DNA of 64,000 bases. Source: Mortierella sp. BCC40632. Taxonomy: Eukaryota > Mortierellomycota > Mortierellomycetes > Mortierellales > Mortierellaceae. Within the stretch, counting starts at the first letter, position 1. Every line of letters starts with the position of its first letter. Shown in pieces: positions 25,499-36,668 of the stretch. Location: contig WAEK01000006.1 of the NCBI GenBank assembly GCA_011634665.1, positions 2,054,501-2,118,500 on the forward strand, given 5' to 3'. Made by a program: the position numbers and the translations under genes. The notes beneath the pieces are model-generated. The model was given only the letters and a program-made list of their open reading frames with translations. It did not search any database and had not been told where the DNA came from.

Positions 25499-26385
25499 AA
25501 TAAACAACCACTCTAGTACAAGATATGGTACAAGCAAGGCGAACCCCTGTTGTCAAGAGGCAAAAGTGTAAGGGTGAGCTGTTAGTGCTCTATGTTTTCT
25601 ATCGAGCGGAGAGAGGGAGAGAATGACGGCCTTAAATGAGTAGAAGGACTGATAATGCTACTAAGAGTGCATTATTTCATACACTTGCTTGACCTGCGAA
25701 GAGGAAGTTGTTGAAGATACAGCTACAATTCTAAAACCATTCATTAAAGAGGCTATAGCTGACCTGTGCTATGCAGAAAGAGTCAGAGGTTTGGCAATAG
25801 TCAAAAGGTATCAGTGTCACCGATACCAGGATTCAGTTGAAACCACAGGCGAAGGCTACACTTGGTAAGGATCGACCATGGCAACAACAGGGTCAATGTA
25901 GAAGACACAGCATTAGAAAAGACAGGCAAGGAAATGAAAGACAGAAGAATGAAGATTTCTGGGAATCAGAAGAGAAAAGCGATTATAAGAATGAAGACGA
26001 GGATGGGGATGGGGATGAGGATGAGGTAAAAGTAGAAGGTGGGACTGATATGGCCGAGGATAAGGATAGAGCGGGATACGCTTTCGACTCTGTCATGTAT
26101 CAACTCGATAACGTCGGCATTCTATGTGTAAATCTACCAAACGAAACACTCAAATGTTCCCAAAACGCGCCACAGACCAGACACAGCTATCCCTAGGGAA
26201 AGGGGATGATTGACTGCGCTCGATTCTGAACGTACTTGAGGCTAAGCATCCCACCTCCTTAGTTATCATAGCTCACACAAAGAAGACAAGAGCCCCTTAT
26301 TTCATCATTATTGTCCGTTACCTGATTCTGCATGGGGTGCGCAGCCGTAAATCTTCGCTCTGCACTTTATTCTTGTAAAAGCATC
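25499..26385. other. Intergenic region before the repeat-protein family
   Basis: No gene supported. A 119-codon frame at 25837-26196 starts with TTG, is Asp/Glu/Lys-rich low complexity and lacks signals of selection, so I do not call it. Confidence 0.5.
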
Positions 26386-26392
26386 TATAAAT
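26386..26392 (+). promoter_or_regulatory. TATA box of single-unit repeat-protein gene
   Basis: TATAAAT 56 bases upstream of the ATG at 26448. It lies just outside the block shared with the paralogue at 30174, so the two genes have different core promoters. Confidence 0.5.
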
Positions 26393-26447
26393 GACCTGTT
26401 GGCACCCTTGCAAACTCAACAACTCACCACAAACTTCCTAGAGGAGA

Positions 26448-27953
26448 ATGCGACTGTGCTCTCTTCTATCCTTCGCACTCGCATTGTCGAGTTTCATCCT
26501 GGCAGACACAGGGTTCAGTGACAACCTCTCGATTGATCCCCTATCCAATGACAATGACAACTCCCCTTCACTGAATATACTCCCCGAGCTCGATAGCGAA
26601 AGCTTTGCATCCCTTGACACTGAAGTAGATAATGGTCTAAATGAGCTTTGGTTCAAAAAGAAACACCATCACAAACATAAAAAACACCATCGCAAGCATA
26701 GAAAACACCACAAGCACAAGAAACACCATCACAAGAAATGTGAAAAGCCATCATTAGTCACTATTATAGATGTCATCAACAGCAGAACCTACACTCGCAC
26801 GGTCACCAATGGTGGTGGTACCTCGATTTCATGCCCGATTCAACCCATATCAACGACAACTACAACTACTACCACCAAACCTACAACATCAACAACTACT
26901 ATTACGACTAACACCACAACTACAACTACCATCACACCAGCTACTACCATCACACCAGCTACTACCATCACCACTACCACTACCACTACCACTACCACTA
27001 CCACTACCACTACCACAAACACTTGTCTGTGTTCTTCCAGTGGTTCGTTCTGTGGTAAGGTAATGCCGACTGGCTGCAACTATGCGAACGACACCATCTA
27101 CTGGTGCAATGGCCCTCTCGTGGAGCCTGTTTTAGGACAGGTTTGCGGCCTGAACCGTTGTCAGCAGCAGACCAACAACACTGCAATATGTCTTGTCGAC
27201 TGCTCGGTCCGTGTCCAATTTGGTATCTATGGAGGAGCAGATGATGGATCGATCTTTTCTATTGACCTTGCAAACTCCTTCCGAGCGACCAAACTCTTTG
27301 ATATCAAAGGATCAGGGACCGTCTGGGCCATTGCTGTCAATCGGAATGAAAGAGAGATGGAGAGTAGTACCTACTATATCTACAAGGGTCAGCCGAACGA
27401 TTACTGGGATCGCCAACAGACTCTCGACAAATCTGTGTGGACAGATGCGTATGGCTCTCGTTAGGATGGGATGTTTGTCTACGGTGGAGGCAATGGATTA
27501 GGCAAGGTGAATGTGCATGCCCCCAATTCAACTGTCACCATGGGTTATGCGTTCACCAATCTCGCCACAAATACCGCTACCTTTAGCTCAGGATACTACA
27601 CCTGTGTTCTGGACATTGCGCTCGATGGCGATGATTATGCCTGGGTTAGTGACGCATACGGCAATCTGTTCATTTCAGTGAACCCCCAGAACTTTACTTG
27701 GGGTGGACCAATGAAGTTTATCGGCAAGATCTGCAACTTCCCATCTGGATCTATCTGGGGTATTGCTTTCGATTCTGATAGATACGTGTACTATGGAGGT
27801 GCGGGTAGTGGTACCAATTATGGTTGGGTAGCCCGCGCCCTTGCGAGTGACCCACTCAATGCCTCCTTGGTATATAATAGCAGCGCCAGTTCTATTGGAG
27901 ATTTGGCTTCTTGTGCCTATCCAAAGGTGAATGCTATAAGACTTTTAGCCTAA
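26448..27953 (+). pseudogene. Secreted repeat-family protein, one repeat unit, interrupted by one amber codon
   Basis: Single-exon paralogue of the gene at 30174. Signal peptide MRLCSLLSFALALSSFILA; acidic region; LWFKKK followed by a cluster of about 25 residues that are nearly all His and Lys; only one TYTRTVTNG unit; Thr linker from ACT/ACC triplets (26850-27015); a nine-Cys module (CLCSSSGSFCGK, GCNYANDTIY); then an aromatic/Gly-rich C-terminus (GADDGSIF, WAIAVNRNE, DIALDGDDYAW). A TAG at 27462-27464 replaces the CAG found in the paralogue (AYGSRQDGMF). The frame then stays open to the normal TAA at 27953. A single C-to-T change explains it. It may be a young pseudogene, a strain polymorphism, a sequencing error or a leaky stop. 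The truncated product would lack about half of the C-terminal domain. Confidence 0.8.
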
Positions 27954-28036
27954 ATTTCGTAAGATAGATCAAGACTCGGATGCCTCCTTTGGAAAGAGAG
28001 TAGCTCACTCGGGCTTTAAAATATCCCTTTGTCCAA
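27954..28036. other. 3' flank of the single-unit gene
   Basis: Short flank before the foldback element; no other feature seen. Confidence 0.4.
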
Positions 28037-28355
28037 TCGAAGGGTTGGATGAGCCTGCGTAAGCAGGCGAAATCTAACCCGAGGTATAAAAGTATACTTC
28101 GAATGGTTTTAAAGGTGATACGGCCGTGTGTTTATTGCCTGCTAGCAAGTTTAGAGATTATTATTATTATTATTATTATTTTTTTTTTTTTACATAAATA
28201 AATTTTTTCCTATGTGCGTTGCTTCTTTCCCTTGGCCGTTGATTTGCTTGGACCATAGGGAGTGGGAGGGCGGGCACCTTTATTCACATTCTTCGTATAC
28301 TTATATACCTCGGGTTAGATTTCGCCTGGTTACGCAGGCTCATCCAACCCTTCGA
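28037..28355. mobile_element. Foldback/MITE-like element with inverted ends of about 66 bp
   Basis: The left end (28037-28104, beginning TCGAAGGGTTGGATGAGCCT) is repeated in reverse complement at 28290-28355 with only a few mismatches. Both arms contain GAGCCTGCGTAA, CAGGCGAAATCTAACCCGAG and a TATA-like stretch. The 185-base centre has a short TTA microsatellite and a T run and no ORF. This is the shape of a non-autonomous DNA transposon or MITE of about 320 bases. No convincing target-site duplication is seen at the edges, so the exact boundaries and superfamily are open. Confidence 0.75.
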
Positions 28356-29631
28356 ATATCTAATAGGAAGTTTAGACCCGATGGTGCTAAAGGCATTCTT
28401 GGTGTCTTAACCCACTTTCCACAATGTGATCCTGTAAGAATCTCTGCTTCAATCAAGAATTGTCTCAAGCCTCGATATATCAGTCGCGTGCCGTTCTATG
28501 GGTCAAGATTTCGGGGCAGCTCAACTGGCGGTCCCACGATATGAGCTAAGCAGCGAGGCAGTAAACTGCCAGGACTGCCTGTGTTGAGAAACTTGACCGG
28601 AAAGAGTACAACCATGTGCATATGTTCAGGTACAAAAAAGTCAGCAAAATGGTACACCCTCTTCTCAGTAATCGCTTGGTTCAACACTTCTGGGCTCAAG
28701 GCATCCACATCGGTGCTCTTTGGGTAATGGGCCACCAGTTGCAGCATTCACTCGGAGCTCCCTTGTTTTTCTTACAACTCGGCATAGACTTTTTCAAAAG
28801 ATCAGCTTTCTTGGATCTCTCTGCTGTAGCTCCTTCTCATGCTTCTCGAACACGCCTTCCCTCTCTCACTCCCTCTTCTATTGCGATTTTCCGTCTTGGC
28901 CACCTCTGTCCCTGTCTCCCCTCTCGCTCGCTCATCTACTTCTCTCTCTTCTCTTCTTTTCTCTTTTCTTCTCTTCCTTTCTATTCTCTTTCTATTATAT
29001 TATTCTCCCTTGGGAATTATACTCTTCTTCGACCTTCTGTTGCTAAGGCACTACCATCTCTTTGCTTTTGTTCTCTAGTTCTGTATCGATTTACAGGAGG
29101 CAGTTGTGTTATGTAATGATCAGCTAACTGCTCAACTTTGTTTTGGAACTTAGAGTAACGGCGAGAGAATGACGACAATAGAAGGTGCTAGCATGAAGGT
29201 AGAAAGTAACCAATCAGAGGGAGGTTGATCAGGAATGGAGAAATGGAGCCATGGATATTTCTTTTTTATTAAAATAAATAAATAAATAAACAACTAAATA
29301 AATAAAAGTGGTGCAGTGTAGGTGTGGTGGATAAGATGGAAAGGGGGAGGGAGAAGGAGCGAAAGAGAAAGAGAAAGAGAAAGAAAAAATAAGACAAACG
29401 AACGCCTACCAAAGTCGCCAAGAATGGATCGTCCCGTGCACCTGTTTGGTCACCAAGAAGGAGGAAGGTGTTATGAAGTGAAAACACATCCATGGCCTTG
29501 CGCCCATCCACTGTATCACCGATACCAGAGCCATCGACGTCTTTCATACTGGATGGAACTCGTCTGAAACACCGTCAGCACAGCATTACAGTCGGTAGTC
29601 AGGTAAGATTCAGATTGTCAAATGGAGGGGA
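28356..29631. other. Intergenic, low-complexity rich
   Basis: CT-rich at 28840-29050 and A/AAAT-rich at 29260-29400. Frames of 80-166 codons on several overlapping tracks reflect this composition. No gene supported. Confidence 0.5.
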
Positions 29632-30173
29632 GGAAGAGAGGAAGAGAGAAGCATTGGATAGGTTATGAATGAGAAATGTAGGATTACTATTCGACAGCCT
29701 TTTCCTATTATGCTAGGCAAGGACACAGCACCCTTTTTTACTGCAGAAGCTTCCAATCATCACCCTGTGAACCCTTCCAAAACCCCCCGCACACCACAAT
29801 TGTGCTATAAGGCTGCCCCCTTCGTTTGGCGGTATTCCATTTTGAAGGGTCCTGACACGACGTCGAGAGTGCCCCTGAGATAGGCGCAATTATCCCCTGC
29901 TTTTCATGCAAGGAGCCGGCGTAAGATTCCATGGTTGAGGTAAAGCTCTGTGAACAAACAACGTCCAACTCTCACTGTACCACGTACTTTCCCTAATCAA
30001 TCAACCTGCGTCTCTCCCCTCTTTTCTCCTTTGATCCGGAATCTGAACAACTTGTGATGTACAAACATCCAACTTGAGGACTCCCGAGGTCAAGATATGC
30101 ATTGAAACACTTAAACGTCGCCTGTCAGCACCCTTGCAAACTCAACAACTCACCACAAACTTCCTAGAGGAGA
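29632..30173 (+). repeat. Duplicated upstream region (copy 1) of the repeat-protein genes
   Basis: Aligns by eye with 44133-44655 upstream of the third family member. Shared stretches include CACCCTGTGAACC, TTTTGAAGGGTC, GAGATAGGCGCAAT and GGTTGAGGT. The duplicated unit therefore included promoter plus gene. The last 50 bases also match 26401-26447. Confidence 0.75.
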
Positions 30174-33100
30174 ATGCGACTGTGCTCTCTTCTATCCTTC
30201 GCACTCGCATTGTCGAGTTTCATCCTGGCAGACACAGGGTTCAGTGACAACCTCTCGATTGATCCCCTATCCAATGACAATGACAACTCCCCTTCACTGA
30301 ATATACTCCCCGAGCTCGATAGCGAAAGCTTTGCATCCCTTGACACTGAAGTAGATAATGGTCTAAATGAGCTTTGGTTCAAAAAGAAACACCATCACAA
30401 ACATAAAAAACACCATCGCAAGCATAGAAAACACCACAAGCACAAGAAACACCATCACAAGAAATGTGAAAAGTCATACTTAGTCACTACTACAGATGTC
30501 ATCAACGACAGAACCTACACCCGCACTCTCACCAATGGCGGCGGAACAACGATCAGCAAGAGATGTGACAACAGATGTACGATTATAGACACCGTTGACG
30601 GATCCACATACACGCGCACAGTCACCAATGGTGGTGGTACTTCTATCCCATGCTCCAAGGCTGGCAGGCTGACCATCACTGACACAGCGGGAGGCTCCAC
30701 CTACACACGGGTGGTGACCAACGGCCAACAGACTTCGTACTCCTGCCCAAGTACTGTTGTAATAACCGACACAGCTGGAGGTTCGACCTACACGCGTGTT
30801 GTGACTAATGGTCAGACTACATCCTATGTATGTCCCAGAGGCGTAGTGATGACCGACACAGCTGGAGGCACGACTTACACACGTACGGTCACCAATGGTG
30901 GAGGCATATCACTTCCATGTCCCTCCACTGTTGTGATAACGGATGTGATCAATGGGCAGACTTACACGAGAAAATTAACGAACGGTGGTGGCACGACCAT
31001 CAGCACAGGCGCAGTGACCATTACCGACACCATCAATGGTCAGACATACACCAGGACTGTCACCAATGGTGTCAGAACATCAATTAGCACAATGTGTCCT
31101 GCAAGAGGCACAGTGATTATCACAGACACCATTAACGGTCAGACATACACCAGGACTGTCACCAATGGTGCCAGCACATCATTGAGCACAATGTGTCCTG
31201 CAAGAGGCACAGTGATTATCACAGACACCATTAACGGTCAGACATACACCAGGACTGTCACCAATGGCGCCAGCACATCATTGAGCACAATGTGTCCTGC
31301 AAAAGGCACAGTGGTCATCACTGACACAGTTGGAGGTTCGAAATACACTCGCACGGTCACTAGTGGTGATGGTACTTCGATCCCATGCCCGACAGCAGTG
31401 ACCATCACGGATACTGTTGATGGTCAGACATATACTCGCACAGTCACCAATGGTCAGACTACCACCTGCATAGGCGCAGTGACCATTACCGACACCATCA
31501 ATGGTCAGACATACACCAGGACTGTCACCAATGGCGCCAGCACATCATTGAGCACAGTATGTCCTGCAGGAGGCACAGTGATCATCACGGATACTGTTGA
31601 TGGTCAGACATATACTCGCACAGTCACCAATGGTCAGACTACCACCTACACAGGCGAAGTGACCATTACCGACACCATCAATGGCCAGACATACACCAGA
31701 ACGGTCACCAATGGCGCCAGCACATCATTGAGCACAATTTGTACTGCAGGAGACACAGTGGTCATCACCGACACAGTTGGAGACTCGACATACACTCGCA
31801 CAGTCACTAATGGTGGTGGTACCTCGATCCCATGCCCAACAGCAGTGGTCATCACTGACACAGTTGGAGACTCGACATACACTCGTACGGTCACTAGTGG
31901 TGATGGTACCTCGATCCCATGCCCAACAGCAGTGGTCATCACTGACACAGTTGGAGACTCGACATACACTCGCACGGTCACTAATGGTGGTGGTACCTCG
32001 ATCCCATGCCCAACAGCAGTGACCATCACGGATACTGTTGATGGTCAGACATATACTCGCACAGTCACCAATGGTCAGACTACCACCTACATAGGCGCAG
32101 TGACCATTACCGACACCATTAACGGTCAGACATACACCAGGACTGTCACCAATGGCGCCAGCACATCATTGAGCACAGTATGTCCTACAAGAGGCACAGT
32201 GATCATCACGGATACTGTTGATAGTCAGATATATACACGTACGGTCACTAATGGTCAGACTACCACCTACACAGGCGAAGTGACCATTACCGACACCATC
32301 AATGGCCAGACATACACCAGAACGGTCACCAATGGCGCCAGCACATCATTGAGCACAATTTGTACTGCAGGAGACACAGTGGTCATCACCGACACAGTTG
32401 GAGACTCGACATACACTCGTACGGTCACTAGTGGTGATGGTACCTCGATCCCATGCCCAACAGCAGTGGTCATCACTGACACAGTTGGAGACTCGACATA
32501 CACTCGCACGGTCACTAATGGTGGTGGTACCTCGATCCCATGCCCAACAGCAGTGACCATCACGGATACTGTTGATGGTCAGACATATACTCGCACAGTC
32601 ACCAATGGTCAGACTACCACCTACATAGGCGCAGTGACCATTACCGACACCATCAATGGTCAGACATACACCAGGACTGTCACCAATGGTGCCAGAACAT
32701 CATTGAGCACAATGTGTCCTGCAAGAGGCACAGTGATTATCACAGACACCATTAACGGTCAGACATACACCAGGACTGTCACCAATGGCGCCAGCACATC
32801 ATTGAGCACAGTATGTCCTACAAGAGGCACAGTGATCATCACGGATACTGTTGATAGTCAGATATATACACGTACGGTCACTAATGGTCAGACTACCACC
32901 TACACAGGCGAAGTGACCATTACCGACACCATCAATGGCCAGACATACACCAGAACGGTCACCAATGGCGCCAGCACATCATTGAGCACAATTTGTACTG
33001 CAGGAGACACAGTGGTCATCACCGACACAGTTGGAGACTCGACATACACTCGTACGGTCACTAGTGGTGATGGTACCTCGATCCCATGCCCAACAGCAGT

Positions 33101-34101
33101 GGTCATCACTGACACAGTTGGAGACTCGACATACACTCGCACGGTCACTAATGGTGGTGGTACCTCGATCCCATGCCCAACAGCAGTGACCATCACGGAT
33201 ACTGTTGATGGTCAGACATATACTCGCACAGTCACCAATGGTCAGACTACCACCTACATAGGCGCAGTGACCATTACCGACACCATCAATGGTCAGACAT
33301 ACACCAGGACTGTCACCAATGGTGCCAGAACATCATTGAGCACAATGTGTCCTGCAAGAGGCACAGTGATTATCACAGACACCATTAACGGTCAGACATA
33401 CACCAGGACTGTCACCAATGGCGCCAGCACATCATTGAGCACAGTATGTCCTACAAGAGGCACAGTGATCATCACGGATACTGTTGATAGTCAGATATAT
33501 ACACGTACGGTCACTAATGGTCAGACTACCACCTACACAGGCGAAGTGACCATTACCGACACCATCAATGGCCAGACATACACCAGAACGGTCACCAATG
33601 GCGCCAGCACATCATTGAGCACAATTTGTACTGCAGGAGACACAGTGGTCATCACCGACACAGTTGGAGACTCGACATACACTCGTACGGTCACTAGTGG
33701 TGATGGTACCTCGATCCCATGCCCAACAGCAGTGGTCATCACTGACACAGTTGGAGACTCGACATACACTCGCACGGTCACTAATGGTGGTGGTACCTCG
33801 ATCCCATGCCCAACAGCAGTGACCATCACGGATACTGTTGATGGTCAGACATATACTCGCACAGTCACCAATGGTCAGACTACCACCTACACAGGCGAAG
33901 TGACCATTACCGACACCATCAATGGCCAGACATACACCAGAACGGTCACCAATGGCGCCAGCACATCATTGAGCACAATTTGTACTGCAGGAGACACAGT
34001 GGTCATCACTGACACAGTTGGAGACTCGACATACACTCGCACAGTCACTAATGGTGATGGTACTTCAATTTCATGCCCGATTCAACCCACATCGATTACT
34101 T

Positions 34102-34192
<91 letters not shown>

Positions 34193-35198
34193 CTCACCAA
34201 CAACTACCACTACTACAACCACTGCCAGCACTACTTCTACTATCACTACCACAAACACTTGTCTGTGTTCTTCCAGTGGTTCGTTCTGTGGTAAAGTCTT
34301 GCCGACTGGCTGCAACTATGCGAACGACACCATCTACCAGTGCAGCGGTCCTCTCGTGGAGCCTGTCATAGACAAGGTCTGCGAATCCAACTGTTGTCAG
34401 CAACAGACTAACAACACTGCAATCTGTCTTGTCGATTGCTCGGTCCGCGTCCAATTCGGCGCTTTTCGATCAGGAGCAGATGATGGATCGGTCTTCTATA
34501 TTGACCCTGCAAACTCCTTCCGAGCTACTAAACTGTTTGAAAACAGAAGATCAGGGAGTGTCTGGGCCATTGCTGTCAATCGGAATGAAACAGAGATGAA
34601 GAGTAGTACCTACTATATCTACAAGGGTCAACCGAACGATTATTGGGATCGCCAACAGGCTCTCGACAAATCTGTGTGGACAGATGCGTATGGCTCTCGT
34701 CAGGATGGGATGTTTGTCTACGGTGGAGGCAATGGATTAGGCAAGGTGAATGTGCATGCCCCCAATTCAACTGTCACCACGGGTTATGCGTTTACCAATC
34801 TCGCCACAAATACCGCTACCTTCTGTGCAGAATACTACACCTGTATTCTGGATATTGCACTCGATGGCGATGATTACGCGTGGATTATTGACTCCAAGGG
34901 CAACATATTCATTTCAGTGAACCCCCAGACTACGGCCTGGGGTGGACCAGTGAAATTTATCGGCAAGATCCGTAATCTTCCAGCTGGATTTACCTATTCC
35001 TGGGGTATTGCTTTCGATTCTGATGGATATGTCTACTATGGAGGTGCGGGCAATACTCCCAATTATGGTTGGATAATCCGCGCACCTGCGAGTGATCCAC
35101 TCAATACTACCCTGGTGTACAGTAGCAGCACCATCTCTGTTGGAGATTTGGCCTCTTGTGCCTATCCAAAGGTTAATACCATCATGCTTCTAGCCTAA
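30174..35198 (+). CDS. Large secreted tandem-repeat protein, 1674 aa, about 40 units
   Basis: Intact single-exon gene. Order: signal peptide (1-20); acidic Asn/Asp/Ser region; LWFKKK and a His/Lys cluster (about 65-98); about 40 tandem units of 27-33 residues on the pattern V-x-ITDT-x4-TYTRTVTNG, with unit ends of several types (GGGTSIPCPTA, QTTTYTGE, ASTSLSTICTAGDT); pure Thr linker from an ACT triplet run; ten-Cys module (CLCSSSGSFCGK onward); C-terminal part with repeated Gly/Trp/Tyr patterns (WAIAVNRNE, DIALDGDDYAW, WGIAFDSDGYVYYGG) suggesting a beta-propeller-like fold. No membrane anchor is seen. The repeats look like short beta-hairpins. An extended stalk displaying the C-terminal head, at the wall or outside the cell, is inference. 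I do not recognise a named family. Confidence 0.88.
32272..33895 (+). repeat. 633-bp higher-order tandem repeat inside the 1674-aa gene
   Basis: A block of seven repeat units (211 codons) is present at 32272-32904 and again at 32905-33537, apparently identical at base level. A third, partial copy starts at 33538. An earlier diverged form covers 31650-32271. The period is a multiple of three, so copy-number changes keep the frame. Confidence 0.9.
34100..34192 (+). repeat. ACT trinucleotide microsatellite coding poly-Thr
   Basis: About 30 near-perfect ACT/TAC triplets form the Thr linker between the repeat array and the Cys-rich module. Confidence 0.95.
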
Positions 35199-36142
35199 AT
35201 CCCGTTTGATAGATCAAGATTCTGAAGTGTTCCCTTTAGATAATAGCCTAACGGTGTCGCAACCCTCAGCTTCGCACTCTTCCCTAGTAGAGAACAAAGC
35301 TAAACAAATAAAGAGAAACTTTTGTGCCTAGAATACTGATCGTGTTCATTCTTTGGGTTCGCCTCTTCCATTTCCTTCGTTTCTCATTACATTACACTAA
35401 TCCTAGTAACTCGTACAAGATCCTTATAACCTATACTCTTTATGGAGATGGAGCTATCTGACAGACTCACTCGAGCAAAAGCAAGTAGTGCTTTTGAGAT
35501 GTTCACCATAAACTTGCTTGCAGACGAAGAGAAAAAATACTCCATCACTACCTCATCCAACTCTGTCGCCATCATCACAAAGTTCCTCAACAGCACCCGC
35601 ATCCTCGGATGGGAGGGGGACGATTATGCTGAAGCACAGCGGTATACCACTGAGTCAGAGGCTGTACTCCTCCATCAACTCTTTCCGAAATGAAGGATGA
35701 AGACTGCTCTCCCATCTTGTGATAGAAGCTGTTGAGAGTTGCTGGTATTCAAGGGAGAAAGAAGCAAAACCGCAAGGAAATTACTGGAACAGATGGACAA
35801 GGTATTACAAAATAGTGAACAAGCACAAAGGGAAATGGCTCGCACTGCATGGCACGGTTGTTTAACTGGATTGGAAAAGGGGGAAAAGGGTCAGTCCAAC
35901 CAATGCGCATCTCCCGATATCCATGAAAAGAGGGGAAAGAAAAGAACAAAGCAAAGTATAATAACTACCACCAGTATAATAAATCTCTTTCCTCTGATTC
36001 CTCCGTTTACATTGAGAGGTATTTGAAGGCCGATGCACGAATCATTGCAGAAGGGAAATAGCCATGGTTTTTCTTGACTTTTCGCATAAGTTCATCCAAA
36101 GTTAATCTCATCTCTCTTGCCCCTCTCATGCCCTCTCTCTCC
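35199..36142. other. Intergenic region with a doubtful 83-codon ORF
   Basis: A frame at 35442-35693 (MEMELSDRLTRAKASS onward, 83 aa) starts with ATG and has ordinary composition but no recognisable motif, and an antisense frame covers the same bases. I see no other feature. Confidence 0.35.
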
Positions 36143-36405
36143 CAGCTCACGCACACAACAGCCAGCTAACGCTCAATTTACAGTGCGCAAATTTGAGTTT
36201 TACAGTGCGCAATTTTTGTCCCTTTCTCGCCCTCTCTTGTCCTCTCTCTCCCAGCAAACGCTCAATTGACAGAATTTTGTGGTTTGCAGTATGCAATTTT
36301 TGTCCCACTCACGTCCCTTTCTCGCCCTCTCACTCCACGATCACGCACAGCAAACAGCCAGCAAACGCCCAGCTAACGCACAATTTCCAGTGCGCAATTT
36401 TTGAT
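36143..36405. repeat. Imperfect tandem repeat, unit about 100 bp
   Basis: The motif CAGTGCGCAATTTTTG with CTTTCTCGCCCTCTC and CAGCAAACGCTCAATT recurs about two and a half times (near 36200, 36290, 36390), with short insertions. Function unknown. Confidence 0.65.
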
Positions 36406-36668
36406 CCTCCAAAGAGAGGATCCCCTTGACTTTTTATCCCGCAGTGCGCCTAGTATGACTTTTTTATCCCGCACTGAGTCCAGCATGACTTTTTCGTGTT
36501 TACGACTAATACTCACTCTGTCACTGGATCCTCGCCACTCCCTCTCTTGCCTGTTGCTCATCTCTCTCTACACACGATAAGGTGTGGAGACAAACAAACT
36601 GGATGAGGACAACTCAGTAACAGGTCTTTCAAAGCAGAATGCACATTATATTGAACTGCAGGGAAAAA

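Noticed and set aside
25837..26196. 119-codon acidic frame
   Set aside because: TTG start, low complexity, no motif or promoter.
28616..29116. 166-codon plus-strand frame
   Set aside because: Largely CT-rich tract; three overlapping frames are open there for the same reason.
28700..30100. CRISPR-like or phage features
   Set aside because: No spaced direct repeats; genome is eukaryotic.
31646..33829. Series of 98-127-codon minus-strand frames at 633-bp spacing
   Set aside because: Antisense shadows of the repeat array.
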